64,000 nucleotides of DNA from JAVBSN01 sp031547045 (GCA_031547045.1 JAVBSN010000011.1:42842-106841), one strand, 5' to 3'. Counted from the first letter of the stretch, positions 1 to 8,872 are shown. Numbers and translations are program-made. Notes: generated by a model from the sequence alone, not told the origin.

Positions 1-166
1 TAGGTCTATCTTCTGGTGAAACATCCTTCATACCTTTAAGTACTGATGTAAGTTCACCTTTCTTACCTAAAATAGCAACCTTAATGTTATTAAGAGTTTC
101 CATATCCTTAGCTTCTGAAATCTTAGCTAAAGCATCCTCTCTTATTGCCTGTAATTTTTCCTTCAT
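1..166 (-). CDS. pheS: Phenylalanyl-tRNA synthetase alpha subunit, 5' end only
   Basis: The first 55 codons of PheS run off the left edge of the window. The protein begins MKEKLQAIREDALAKI and continues into VAILGKKGELTSVLKGMK, the N-terminal coiled-coil (tRNA-binding arm) and the conserved GKKGxLT block of bacterial PheS alpha chains. The ATG at 166-164 follows GGAGAG at a normal distance. PheS with PheT charges tRNA-Phe in the cytoplasm. The Phe-type T-box leader immediately upstream supports both the identity and control by uncharged tRNA-Phe. Most of the gene is outside the window. Confidence 0.93.
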   Translation of the reverse strand, partial: MKEKLQAIREDALAKISEAKDMETLNNIKVAILGKKGELTSVLKGMKDVSPEDRP

Positions 167-195
167 AGCATTCTCTCCTATCAATTTCTTGAAAT

Positions 196-439
196 AAAAA
201 AATCGCCCCTAAAAAGGGACGAATAATCGCGGTACCACCCTAATTCCTAGAATCTTAGATTCTAAGCACTTAGATAACCTGTAACGTAGGTAATAACGTC
301 ATCTTCTACTATTACTTCAAAGATGCTGCTCCAGTGTGAAAACTCAGGAATATCTGAACCTAAGAGGACTTACAGCCGGTGATCCTCTCTCTCTGTAGGA
401 AAACAATCCTTACTTGCACTATCAACGCTTTTATCACTG
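196..439 (-). promoter_or_regulatory. T-box riboswitch (tRNA-Phe specific) upstream of pheS
   Basis: On the minus strand the leader holds the T-box core GGGTGGTACCGCG (240-228). A terminator follows: CGTCCC and GGGGCG arms then a run of T (222-196). Stem I is recognisable from its base pair set (420-416 with 337-333), an AGTA motif on its 5' side (near 415-411) and a GAGAGAGAGGA purine box near 390. A UUC triplet followed by A sits at 340-338 where the specifier codon should be, matching phenylalanine. Uncharged tRNA-Phe should stabilise the antiterminator and turn on pheS. The specifier assignment was made by eye. Confidence 0.93.
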
Positions 440-443
440 TTAT

Positions 444-1286
444 TTATTTTATCACATTTTTAAATCGTGTCAAGTATCCTTCATGTATAAAATAATTAAG
501 TTCTGCTCCTAAAAATAATATATACATGCATACATATAGCCATAATAAGGAAATAATAATTCCTGCTAAGGAACCATACATATATGACATGTTAGTAAAA
601 CTATCAACAAATATAGAAAACAAATATGATAATGCTATCCATCCTGCTGTAGCAAATAAAGCTCCCGGTATCTCATCTCGATGACTAACATTATGACTAG
701 GCAATTTCTTATATATTAATATAAAGAAGAAAAATATTATTATTATACCCACACCTGTTCTTAGACTAATAATAAGTCCTGCTATATCTGCTAATTCACT
801 ATATTCAGCCGTTAGTTTATTAAATATAGTATTACCAAATACAAATATACTAAGCATACCTACTACTACTATGGCAACAATAAATGTGTATACTGTAGAA
901 ATTAGTCTTAAAATTACATATCCCCTTGATTCATCCGTTCTATAAACAGCATTTAGTCCTCTCATAATTGCCATAATTCCTTTTGAAGCTGACCATACAA
1001 GTATAATTGCGGAGAAAGAAATCAATGTGCCTGTAGCCTTTCCATACAATTCATTTACAATACTTATTATATACGGAGTTATATCAGAGGGTATAGCACT
1101 TGATATAACACTAACTACATCTTGTTTAGTAAATGGCATGAATTTTGCCATTGTCAATAAAAATAACATAAACGGAAAAAATGATAACAAAATAAAAAAT
1201 GTAGCCTGTGCTGAAAATGCTGATAAGTAGTCATCTCTCATCTTATCAAGTATTTCTTTTATATTTACATATGCCTTCTTTACCAT
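444..1286 (-). CDS. YihY/BrkB-family integral membrane protein
   Basis: A 280-residue protein with about six hydrophobic segments. The opening SAFSAQATFFILLSFFPF is the hallmark of the YihY (UPF0761) family, once mis-called RNase BN, and the central SASKGIMAIMRGLNAVY and C-terminal GSLAGIIISLLWLYV blocks are also typical. Length matches the family. The ATG follows AGAGGA. No enzymatic role is established for these inner-membrane proteins. It lies 38 bp downstream of the SpoIID-like gene and may be co-transcribed with it. Its last codons carry the pheS promoter. Confidence 0.9.
   Translation of the reverse strand: MVKKAYVNIKEILDKMRDDYLSAFSAQATFFILLSFFPFMLFLLTMAKFMPFTKQDVVSVISSAIPSDITPYIISIVNELYGKATGTLISFSAIILVWSASKGIMAIMRGLNAVYRTDESRGYVILRLISTVYTFIVAIVVVGMLSIFVFGNTIFNKLTAEYSELADIAGLIISLRTGVGIIIIFFFFILIYKKLPSHNVSHRDEIPGALFATAGWIALSYLFSIFVDSFTNMSYMYGSLAGIIISLLWLYVCMYILFLGAELNYFIHEGYLTRFKNVIK
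446..473 (-). promoter_or_regulatory. Promoter for the pheS T-box transcript
   Basis: TTGACA (473-468) and TAAAAT (451-446) are 16 bp apart on the minus strand, and TG one base before the -10 makes it an extended -10. The predicted start is near 439. The promoter lies inside the last codons of the upstream membrane-protein gene, which ends at 444. Confidence 0.75.
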
Positions 1287-1324
1287 CTATACATCCTCTA
1301 TATATTATAATTTTATTAAATAGA

Positions 1325-3697
1325 CTAAACTTCTTCTGAAGATCCTTCTTCTGTTGATTGATCTTGTTCCGAATCTTCACCTTGTTCTGTAGTATCTTCT
1401 TGCTGGATAGGTTCTTCTTTTTTCAAAGCATCTCCTGAACCATATATATACATTAATGTAGCACCTGTATAATAGTGTTCTATAATATATTCTGCATTAT
1501 ATCCTAAATCAGCTAATGCTTTAGCTCCATTTTGGCTCATTCCTACACCATGACCAAAACCACCACCATGAATAGTAAAATTATCACCATCTGTACTTAT
1601 ATAATAAAATGCACTTGGCAAAGAAGACCAGCCTGTTACTGATTGACCATCATTTTTAATAATCTCTACTTCTGAAGGACATAATATAGCTCTAGCATTA
1701 GTTTGCCCAACTACCTTTATACTATTCTCTGTTCCGAATATAGTCATATCCAGTATTATACCACTTTTGCCTCTTTTGTTAACCTCTATTTTTGTAACCT
1801 CACCAATAGTATCAACTGATGTTTTAATAAAGTCTCCTTCGGGTGTAATAACTATAAAATTATTAGGATTTGCTTCTATTCTACTTTTTAAATTAGAATT
1901 AATTGCATTTGATATTTGTTCTTTAGTAAAGGTAACATTCCATCTATAAAATGGGAAATTACTTTCTATAGTATTATACTTACTACTATCTTCAATAAAC
2001 ATTTTAAATGTATCACTATTTGACAAATCTATTTCATCGCCAGTTACATTTTCTACATTATCTGTAAGGTAACTAAATTCCTGTCCCCATACATCTTTAC
2101 TATTACAAGTAGTTCCACATGACGTAGAAAAGAAATATGTTGATATAATCTCTTCACCTACTACAGGTACTATTCCATAAGTATCTTTTACTGCAAATGT
2201 ACAAGTATCTGCTTCTGGATAATTATTATATACTTGTGAGCCAACACTATCTTCTAAATGAGCACCGTATTTAGCATATGACTCATTATTAAGCATTGCA
2301 TCATATGCATATCCTCTAGCACACATTGATTGTGCTTTAAGAGCTTCTATTCCATAACTATATGGCATTTCACTTGGAACAACACTATATAAATATTCTT
2401 CTAAAGGTACTTCATTAACTACTATCATTCCATCATCATATGATGAAACCTCTATACTACCTCTATATGTCGGTATTCCTTGACTTCTCGATACATTATT
2501 TAACTTAATTCTTCCATTTTCTGAGTTTACAGTTATTACGCATCTTCCATTCTCGCTAAAATATTCGCTACTTGGTAATATATCTAATACTTCTCCTGCT
2601 GCAACCACCTTACTATTACTTCCGTATGTTATTGTATATTCATCTTCTGATGATATTTTCAACTCTTTATGGATTAATGATTCAAAATTAGATGTATTAA
2701 TAGCTACACGTATATTTGTGACAACTGGTTGCTCAGTAATAAGAGCTGCCTCAATAACTCCATCTATCATAACAAAGCTAGTAGATGTATATCCAACTAA
2801 TATTTTTGAAGTTTTCTCACTAGCAAGCTCTCCATAAACCTTATATATTTTATAGTTATCACTTATAGGTAATAGTGCATCATATCCCTCTAATATAATT
2901 CCTTCGTTAGAAACAGCTAATACCTTACTTGTAATAACCTCTTGCTTTAAAGTTATATCTCTAACTCCCTCATTATTAATTACTAAATCCGCTAATACAC
3001 CTTCTACTTTATCTATAGTTACATTACAAGGATATGTTTTATGGAAGTTTTCATAAAACACATTAACATATCCATCAATATTTTCTATCCACGCATTATT
3101 AAGTCTAATTGACTTATCGCTTTCACCTAGAGATAATATTATTATACCATTACTTACATAAGCATCTATAACCTTATCTTCCATATCCTTATTGATGTCA
3201 GTATCAATTTGATATACTCCATTTTGTGTAGTGGCAACTGTATTAAATAATGTATTACTGTTTTCAGAATTATTCTCTACCTGTGTTACATCTAATATAA
3301 TTAACTGCTCTACACCAATACTAGAATTAGGCTTATTCAACACAATATAATCAAACATTTTCAAAAACTCTTCTTTTGTTAGAGCCTTCTTATCTCTCAT
3401 CTTACTAAGTGAAAATTTGGCATCATCAAATTCTATACCAAGATAATCTAACACTTCTCTAGCGTCTCTAGCAGTAAAAGGTTCTTCATCCTCAACTCCA
3501 TCATATAATTCAGGTAAATCCACAGTTATATTTCCTCCACCTGACATATTAATATATGATAATAAATGTGCGGCCTCCCTTATTGTATAACAATCTTTAT
3601 AATTATTTTTCACTAAATAATTCCTTATAAACACTCCACCAACAATACCGAATATAACCAATATTGCCCCTATAAATATAGTCACTCTATTCTTCAA
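1325..3697 (-). CDS. SpoIID/LytB-domain protein, membrane anchored
   Basis: A 790-residue protein with an N-terminal membrane anchor (about residues 5-25). A long N-terminal region contains beta-rich segments I cannot assign. The SpoIID domain is in the second half: EVPLEEYLYSVVPSEMP, then EALKAQSMCARGYAY, and later a C-terminal GGGFGHGVGMSQNGA block. SpoIID-family enzymes are lytic transglycosylases acting on peptidoglycan, and EMP carries the catalytic Glu. The C-terminal ~30 residues are Gln/Glu/Ser-rich and probably disordered. The start is TTG behind GAGGAG, since no in-frame ATG is near and the anchor begins at once. It is far longer than sporulation SpoIID (~340 residues), so a vegetative wall role is as likely. 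Confidence 0.82.
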   Translation of the reverse strand: MKNRVTIFIGAILVIFGIVGGVFIRNYLVKNNYKDCYTIREAAHLLSYINMSGGGNITVDLPELYDGVEDEEPFTARDAREVLDYLGIEFDDAKFSLSKMRDKKALTKEEFLKMFDYIVLNKPNSSIGVEQLIILDVTQVENNSENSNTLFNTVATTQNGVYQIDTDINKDMEDKVIDAYVSNGIIILSLGESDKSIRLNNAWIENIDGYVNVFYENFHKTYPCNVTIDKVEGVLADLVINNEGVRDITLKQEVITSKVLAVSNEGIILEGYDALLPISDNYKIYKVYGELASEKTSKILVGYTSTSFVMIDGVIEAALITEQPVVTNIRVAINTSNFESLIHKELKISSEDEYTITYGSNSKVVAAGEVLDILPSSEYFSENGRCVITVNSENGRIKLNNVSRSQGIPTYRGSIEVSSYDDGMIVVNEVPLEEYLYSVVPSEMPYSYGIEALKAQSMCARGYAYDAMLNNESYAKYGAHLEDSVGSQVYNNYPEADTCTFAVKDTYGIVPVVGEEIISTYFFSTSCGTTCNSKDVWGQEFSYLTDNVENVTGDEIDLSNSDTFKMFIEDSSKYNTIESNFPFYRWNVTFTKEQISNAINSNLKSRIEANPNNFIVITPEGDFIKTSVDTIGEVTKIEVNKRGKSGIILDMTIFGTENSIKVVGQTNARAILCPSEVEIIKNDGQSVTGWSSLPSAFYYISTDGDNFTIHGGGFGHGVGMSQNGAKALADLGYNAEYIIEHYYTGATLMYIYGSGDALKKEEPIQQEDTTEQGEDSEQDQSTEEGSSEEV

Positions 3698-3778
3698 TTT
3701 ATGTATACTCCTCTCAATATATTTATAACATAATGTATTCCAAAAATATTTATTTTAATATAATATTTAGTTACATAA

Positions 3779-3804
3779 AAAAGCAGCATATCGCAGCTGC
3801 TTTT
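3779..3804 (-). terminator. Terminator of the 6S-like RNA
   Basis: A hairpin with arms AAAAGCAGC and GCTGCTTTT around a short loop. On the minus strand it is followed by TTTTTT. It ends the RNA encoded just upstream on the same strand. Confidence 0.8.
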
Positions 3805-3997
3805 CTTTATCTTACGTAATTCCCCAAAATGCCGGTTCTTGTATTTTGAGTCCTAGCGCTGCTAGGTGGGTATTCTCACGAAAACTTCTGTCTTCCTCTG
3901 CAAATTGAAGGCTTGACATCCATATTCAAATATCGAATTCCCTTAAAAATAAATGTAGGTTCAAAATAACAAGAGTTATCGAACATCTCAGGTTTGT
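3779..3997 (-). ncRNA. ssrS: Probable 6S RNA
   Basis: A roughly 220-nt transcribed unit with its own TATAAT box (4009-4004, with TTGTAT 17 bp upstream) and a strong terminator. Minus-strand segments such as GAGAATACCCACCTAGCAG, the CCTAGCAGCGCTAGG hairpin and CAAGAACCGGCATTTTGGGG match what I recall of clostridial 6S RNAs. No open reading frame is present. 6S RNA binds sigma-A holoenzyme and acts as a promoter decoy. The identification rests on remembered sequence motifs and size. A covariance search against Rfam RF00013 would decide it. Confidence 0.7.
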
Positions 3998-4003
3998 ATT
4001 TAC

Positions 4004-4032
4004 ATTATACAATAAAACATGTCGAAATACAA
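4004..4032 (-). promoter_or_regulatory. Promoter for the 6S-like RNA
   Basis: A perfect TATAAT (4009-4004) is preceded at 17 bp by TTGTAT (4032-4027) on the minus strand. The predicted start is near 3997. Confidence 0.6.
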
Positions 4033-4139
4033 TCCAAATTCAATAAAAATACATATGATTATGTATAAAATAAAGCTAACGATATACCATAGCCACTAAA
4101 TTCGATAATACAATCTTTCTATTGATTTAGATAATACCT

Positions 4140-4261
4140 CAGTCAATTACAAGATACGGCTACGACTAGGCTCGATAAAACCTCGCCAAGTTTTCTGCCA
4201 GTCATTAAGTGTCTAGGTATGCATTCTCACTAGGCTTGGAAATACCGTGCCAAGTGAGAAT
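4140..4261. repeat. Degenerate tandem element with hairpin, upstream of pfp
   Basis: Two units (4140-4191 and 4199-4255) both begin CAGTCA-(A)TT and end GCCAAGT. Their final 26 bases match at 20 of 26 positions (CTAGGCT...CCxxGCCAAGT). The second unit also forms a hairpin: ATTCTCA plus CTTGG (4223-4239) pairs with CCAAG plus TGAGAAT (4250-4261). The element is noncoding in all frames of useful length and sits about 15 bp upstream of the pfp -35 box. It could be a DNA operator pair or, if transcribed from further upstream, a structured leader. I do not recognise it. The rest of the gene-free stretch (4033-4139) shows nothing I can name. Confidence 0.5.
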
Positions 4262-4275
4262 AGTATATTCAATCA

Positions 4276-4304
4276 TTGTATTTTTATTCGGTATATTGTA
4301 TTAT
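4276..4304 (+). promoter_or_regulatory. Promoter for pfp
   Basis: TTGTAT (4276-4281) and TATTAT (4299-4304) are separated by 17 bp. The predicted start is near 4311, giving a short leader before AAGGAGA and the ATG at 4335. Confidence 0.55.
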
Positions 4305-4334
4305 TATCTTGAATAATATAAAGGAGATTTATAC

Positions 4335-5564
4335 ATGAAGAAAAATTGTATTGTAGCACAATCAGGCGGTCCTACAGTTGCCATTAATGCATCTTTAGCT
4401 GGAGTTATAGAGGGTGCTATTTCTAATGAGGAATATGGTATTGTATATGGTTCTGTGTATGGTATATTAGGAATCTTAAAGTCTAATATAATTAATTTAT
4501 CACAAATGGATTCAGATATACCTGATTTTATTAACACACTAAAAGTATCACCTGCTATGTATCTTGGCTCATGTAGATATAAATTACCAACAATTGAAAA
4601 TGATATTGAACCTTACAAATATATTTTCAATAAATTTGAAGAGCTTAATGTAGGTGCATTTTTCTATATAGGCGGAAATGATTCTATGGATACTGTATTA
4701 AAGCTTAACCAATATGGTGAAAGCATTGGCAGTGATGTAAAGGTTATAGGTATCCCAAAAACTATTGATAACGATTTACTAATTACTGATCATACTCCTG
4801 GTTATGGTTCTGCTGCTAAATATGTTGCTACTTCTCTTTTAGAGATAGCTCATGATACATTTATATATAGCGTAAATAGCGTTACTATTGTTGAAATAAT
4901 GGGACGAGATGCTGGTTGGTTAACTGCTGCTGCTGCCCTAGCAAGAAATAATTATAATACTGCACCTCATTTAATATATTTACCAGAGGTTGCCTTTGAT
5001 GAGAACCAATTTATAGAAGATGTAAAGGATCTACTTAACACAAGAAATAACGTAATTATAGCTGTTTCAGAAGGAATAAAAGATAAGAATGGTAACTATT
5101 TAAGTGCTACAAATGCTGTGGCTGATACATTTGGTCATTCACAATTAAGCGGTACTGGAAAATATTTAGAATATCTTGTTCAGGAACGAATCAATGTTAA
5201 AGTTCGCTCTATAGAGTTAAACGTTCTTCAACGCGCTGCTTCTCATATAGCTTCTGATACAGATATTGAAGAATCTTTCACATTAGGATATAAGGCTGTA
5301 GAGGCTTCTCTAAAGGGTGTAACTGGTCATATGATGGTAATAAAACGTATAAGTAATCTTCCATATATTACCGAAACCGATACTGCTGATATTTCCACTA
5401 TTGCAAATAAGGTTAAATCAATTCCTACAGAATGGATTAATGAAGCTGGAAACAATGTTACTGCTGATTTGATTAATTATATTAAACCATTAATTATTGG
5501 TGAAACTGATGTAAAATATATGAACGGATTACCTGTATACTTACCAGTTACTCATCTTGACTAA
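4335..5564 (+). CDS. pfp: Diphosphate-fructose-6-phosphate 1-phosphotransferase
   Basis: A 409-residue phosphofructokinase. The N-terminal SGGPTVAINASL block, GGNDS at 113-117, PKTIDND at 141-147, GYGSAAKY and MGRDAGWL are conserved PFK motifs. GGND in place of GGDG, and PKTIDND in place of PGTIDND, mark the PPi-dependent type over the ATP-dependent type. It catalyses the reversible phosphorylation of fructose 6-phosphate in glycolysis, using pyrophosphate. It is a single-gene unit: promoter, RBS AAGGAGA and a 16-bp perfect terminator hairpin surround it. It is one of only two plus-strand genes in the window. Confidence 0.93.
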   Translation: MKKNCIVAQSGGPTVAINASLAGVIEGAISNEEYGIVYGSVYGILGILKSNIINLSQMDSDIPDFINTLKVSPAMYLGSCRYKLPTIENDIEPYKYIFNKFEELNVGAFFYIGGNDSMDTVLKLNQYGESIGSDVKVIGIPKTIDNDLLITDHTPGYGSAAKYVATSLLEIAHDTFIYSVNSVTIVEIMGRDAGWLTAAAALARNNYNTAPHLIYLPEVAFDENQFIEDVKDLLNTRNNVIIAVSEGIKDKNGNYLSATNAVADTFGHSQLSGTGKYLEYLVQERINVKVRSIELNVLQRAASHIASDTDIEESFTLGYKAVEASLKGVTGHMMVIKRISNLPYITETDTADISTIANKVKSIPTEWINEAGNNVTADLINYIKPLIIGETDVKYMNGLPVYLPVTHLD

Positions 5565-5575
5565 CTTATATAGCA

Positions 5576-5615
5576 AAGGCAAGAAATAGTTACAACTATT
5601 TCTTGCCTTATTTTT
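5576..5615 (+). terminator. Terminator of pfp, probably bidirectional
   Basis: A perfect 16-bp inverted repeat (AAGGCAAGAAATAGTT at 5576-5591 and its complement at 5594-5609) is followed by TATTTTT on the plus strand. The minus-strand gene ending at 5618 converges on it and may use it too. Confidence 0.9.
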
Positions 5616-5617
5616 AA

Positions 5618-6430
5618 TTATAAACTATCAGGACTGTGTAATAATATTTCTATATCATTATATCCATAATGCATTAATTCTTTACGAATTCTGTTTTTTA
5701 CATCTTCATTAGCATTAATATCTATTAATTGATATAACTGAAATACATATCCTACCCAATGCTCATATATAGATGCTTTTATTGCTACTTTTCTTCTCTT
5801 CTCTTCTTCACTTAATCCAACATACTCTGTTGAATCTAATTCTTCCTTGTAAGTCGCTGCATTTTCATCTTCCTCTAATGCTTTCTTATGTTTAGCATCA
5901 TCATCTTCTGAATCTTCTTCCAAGGTCTTATCAGCAACCTCTTCATCTTCCATGGATAACACATCTGTCTTATCTTCCGATGTTAATATGTCTGTTGTTT
6001 CTTCTTCACTATCAAATACAGATTCATCTAGTGATTCATTATCTTGTTCCTTAGTTTCATTATCGTTATCAAATACACTTTCTCCATACGCTATACGTGA
6101 TAACTCTTCAGTTCTTACTAAAGCACAATCATACATCTCAACAACAAGGTCTGTTATACAATCATCCACATCATCAAAATAATGATATAATTTCTCCTTC
6201 ATTCTCTTATCTGTACAATCTTCAACATCCTGCTTATTATACCAATAATTCTTAGCACACCCTATAGTACGCAATCTAATATTCTCAATCTTCTCCTTAG
6301 ACTCTTCTTTTTGCTTTTCACGCTTTTTATTAAGTCCAGAAGTTAAGAACCCTATGGTCCATATTATCAAATATATAAAAACGCAAACTAATATTACTAT
6401 AATAATAGCATTAACTAGTCCTAAGCCCAT
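5618..6430 (-). CDS. Unknown membrane-anchored acidic protein
   Basis: A 270-residue protein I do not recognise. It has one N-terminal membrane segment (about residues 5-32), then a basic stretch KKREKQKEESKEK. A helical domain with Cys-containing segments follows (about 45-115: GCAKNYWYNKQ, YDCALVRTEEL). Next comes a very acidic Glu/Asp/Ser linker (about 118-205) and a C-terminal helical domain (about 210-270, EEKRRKVAIKASIYEHWVGY). The layout suggests two cytoplasmic helical domains joined by a flexible acidic tether. It is monocistronic by position, between a hydrolase gene and the convergent pfp. No function is proposed. Confidence 0.75.
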   Translation of the reverse strand: MGLGLVNAIIIVILVCVFIYLIIWTIGFLTSGLNKKREKQKEESKEKIENIRLRTIGCAKNYWYNKQDVEDCTDKRMKEKLYHYFDDVDDCITDLVVEMYDCALVRTEELSRIAYGESVFDNDNETKEQDNESLDESVFDSEEETTDILTSEDKTDVLSMEDEEVADKTLEEDSEDDDAKHKKALEEDENAATYKEELDSTEYVGLSEEEKRRKVAIKASIYEHWVGYVFQLYQLIDINANEDVKNRIRKELMHYGYNDIEILLHSPDSL

Positions 6431-6502
6431 ACTATTCTCTCCTTCATATGTATTTTATTAAATCTAAATAATTATACTACAATTACAATCCACATTCAAC
6501 CT

Positions 6503-7426
6503 TTACATATATTTATAAATCCATCTTAAGATGTCATTATATATTTGTTCTCTATTTAATTCATTAACTAATTCATGCCTACAATTTTTATATAACTTAA
6601 TCTTAACATTAAGGTCCATATTTTTATATGTTTTATATAATTTTTTAACGCTTTTTCCAAAATCACCTACTGGATCTGCATCTCCTGATAACAATAATAT
6701 CGGTAAATTTTTATTAATATTAGATATATTTTCAAAAGTATTAACTTCTTTCATTCCTTCCAATATATCTAAATAAGCTCCTACAGTATAAGTAAATGTA
6801 CATAGGGGATTCTTATTATATGCCTTAACTATTTCCTTATCACTGGTTATCCAAGAATTTCTACCATCTTCTCTAAATTTCAAATTATACAATTCTACTC
6901 CTAATGTATTTAAAATAGTACTTCTATATTTTCTGCCTTTAAATAAGGCTATTATCTTCCCTATGGTAATCCCTACAAATACTTTTATATTAGAATAATT
7001 CATAATTCCCATTAATATTACACCATCTAAATCATCTTTAAACCGCATTATATATTCTCGTGTTAATAAAGATCCAATGCTATGCCCTATTAAAAAGTAT
7101 GGAACATTGGGATATTCTCTCTTTACAATAACTTTTAATCTAAATATATCTGATACCAATTTCCCATTACCTGCCCAATCAGCAAAATAGCCCAATTCTT
7201 CTATGCTATTTGCCGTATAGCCATGTCCTAAATGGTCATGTCCAATAACTAATATATTATGCTTATTTAAAAACAATGCTATATCATCATATCTATCCAT
7301 ATATTCAGTCATGCCATGTACAATTTGAACAATTCCTTTAACTTCACCATCAGGAATCCATTTTATAAAATGAACATTTACATTACTATCTGTTGATTTA
7401 AATGTGAATGAAACTTTTCCTGCCAT
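6503..7426 (-). CDS. Alpha/beta hydrolase, monoacylglycerol-lipase-like
   Basis: A 307-residue protein of the Hydrolase_4 (serine aminopeptidase S33/lysophospholipase) type. It shows the oxyanion-region motif VHGMTEYMDRYD (residues 36-47), GHDHLGHG at 62-69 and the nucleophile elbow GHSIG with Ser116. The charge-relay Asp is in GDADPVG near 250 and the His is in CRHELVNE near the C-terminus. All three catalytic residues are present. There is no signal peptide, so it is probably cytoplasmic. The likely substrates are lipid or carboxylic esters. It stands alone between an unknown gene and the LCP gene. Confidence 0.85.
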   Translation of the reverse strand: MAGKVSFTFKSTDSNVNVHFIKWIPDGEVKGIVQIVHGMTEYMDRYDDIALFLNKHNILVIGHDHLGHGYTANSIEELGYFADWAGNGKLVSDIFRLKVIVKREYPNVPYFLIGHSIGSLLTREYIMRFKDDLDGVILMGIMNYSNIKVFVGITIGKIIALFKGRKYRSTILNTLGVELYNLKFREDGRNSWITSDKEIVKAYNKNPLCTFTYTVGAYLDILEGMKEVNTFENISNINKNLPILLLSGDADPVGDFGKSVKKLYKTYKNMDLNVKIKLYKNCRHELVNELNREQIYNDILRWIYKYM

Positions 7427-7480
7427 AATAATCCCTCTCTTAATAAAATCTTATAAAACTATTATATATCAATTCACAAA

Positions 7481-7511
7481 TTAAGGACAGACTATTTTAG
7501 TCTGTCCTTAA
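7481..7511 (-). terminator. Terminator hairpin after the LCP gene
   Basis: TTAAGGACAGACT (7481-7493) pairs perfectly with AGTCTGTCCTTAA (7499-7511). The T tract on the minus strand is short (TTTG), so efficiency is uncertain. Confidence 0.65.
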
Positions 7512-7533
7512 TTAATTCTTAATCTACTATATA

Positions 7534-8658
7534 TTAATTATGTTTTTCTATCTGAGTATTAACTATATTATTAAGCTCTTCTCCAGTTACATTATTTCCT
7601 ACGCCTGTTTGACTTGAAATCTCTGCACTAATTCTCTTTACTGTAGCAGAAGGTACATAATTTTCATCTTCAAATAAAAATTCATGTAATAAAACTACGT
7701 TACTTTCTAAGTCTGCCGGAACCAATACACTACCTTTAATATCAGAAGGTACATATGCGTATGGGAATCCACAAGTATCACCAAGTTTGTAACTAAATAT
7801 TGCTGATGCTAATGAAAACATATCTGCTTTAGTAATACTTGTACCTATTTGTAGGAACATCTCATCCATTACTTTATTCAATGTCTTTAAATCCGAACTC
7901 TTAGCTTGTGCAACCATTGATGCTATAACTTCCCTTTGTCTCTCTGTTCTTGTTATATCACCCATACCCGTACTTCTTATTCTAGCATAAGCTGTAGCTT
8001 GAGAACCATTAAGGTGTACCATACCAGTATCATATACTCCGGCCGACTTTATTCCCGTAACTTCTTGTTGCTCTAGTAATGCTAGATTAAGTATCTCTAA
8101 TTCATTAGATTCAATATGAACATCTACTCCACCTAATAAATTAATACCGTTTGTTACTGCCTTCCAATCTACTATAATATAATCATCTATACTTAAATCT
8201 AAGTTTCTGTTTAATGTATTAATTGCAACCGGTCCTCCACCTAAGAAGAATGCTGCATTAGCTTTTAAATATTCTGGTTCAGGTTTTGCTATTTCTAGAT
8301 ATGTATCCCTATATACGGATACTAATTCTACCTCTTTTGTTTCATTATTGATACTTGCAATAATAATAACATCACTATGAGTACCCTTGCCATAAGTTCC
8401 TACTGTTCTTGCATCGCCACCAAATATAGCAATAGTCTTATATTTATCTATATTTTCACTTTGAATATCATTTACTTCAATATCTTCTTTAGGTATATCA
8501 TCTACAACTATTTTATTTGCTTTACTATTTATATAAAATACACCATATCCTATTATTAATAACAATAGTACTAGTACTTCCCCTAATAAAAGTTTTAATA
8601 ATTTAATATTTCTTGCCTTGTTTTTAGCTTTTTTATTTGTTTTCTGTTGTTTACTCAT
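7534..8658 (-). CDS. LytR-CpsA-Psr (LCP) family glycopolymer transferase
   Basis: A 374-residue protein: basic cytoplasmic tail, one membrane helix (about residues 22-43), then an extracellular LCP domain (about 75-255). Family motifs are FGGDARTVGTYGKGTHSD (Asp82, Arg84, Asp96), SVYRDTY (Arg117, Asp118) and ARIRSTGMGDITRTERQREV. LCP enzymes move polyprenyl-linked wall teichoic acids or capsular polysaccharide onto peptidoglycan. It is a natural partner for the wall-glycan operons in this window, although it is transcribed separately. Its ATG follows AGGGAAGGGA. The ~260-bp upstream gap holds only the hairpin of the next gene. Confidence 0.9.
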   Translation of the reverse strand: MSKQQKTNKKAKNKARNIKLLKLLLGEVLVLLLLIIGYGVFYINSKANKIVVDDIPKEDIEVNDIQSENIDKYKTIAIFGGDARTVGTYGKGTHSDVIIIASINNETKEVELVSVYRDTYLEIAKPEPEYLKANAAFFLGGGPVAINTLNRNLDLSIDDYIIVDWKAVTNGINLLGGVDVHIESNELEILNLALLEQQEVTGIKSAGVYDTGMVHLNGSQATAYARIRSTGMGDITRTERQREVIASMVAQAKSSDLKTLNKVMDEMFLQIGTSITKADMFSLASAIFSYKLGDTCGFPYAYVPSDIKGSVLVPADLESNVVLLHEFLFEDENYVPSATVKRISAEISSQTGVGNNVTGEELNNIVNTQIEKHN

Positions 8659-8872
8659 AACATTCCCTTCCCTAACGTAACATATAATCTATCAATAATA
8701 TCAATATTTAGCTTGCAAATAATATTATCACCAAATTCTAAAAAATATGTTAACGGGTTTATTTTTAATATATTTAATAGTATATCCCATTTCTTGCTAA
8801 ATACATAATAGCAAAATTAACCTATAAACTCAACCCTAATTTATTAACAAAATATTAAGAATTAATTAAATA

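Noticed and set aside
4223..4261. Hairpin considered as a Rho-independent terminator
   Set aside because: No convincing T run on either side (TAGTATATT, GCATACC), and no gene ends here. It was kept as part of the tandem element instead.
5952..6182. Ser-rich plus-strand frame opposite the acidic linker
   Set aside because: Direct complement of Glu/Asp codons, so it is an artefact of the real gene's composition.
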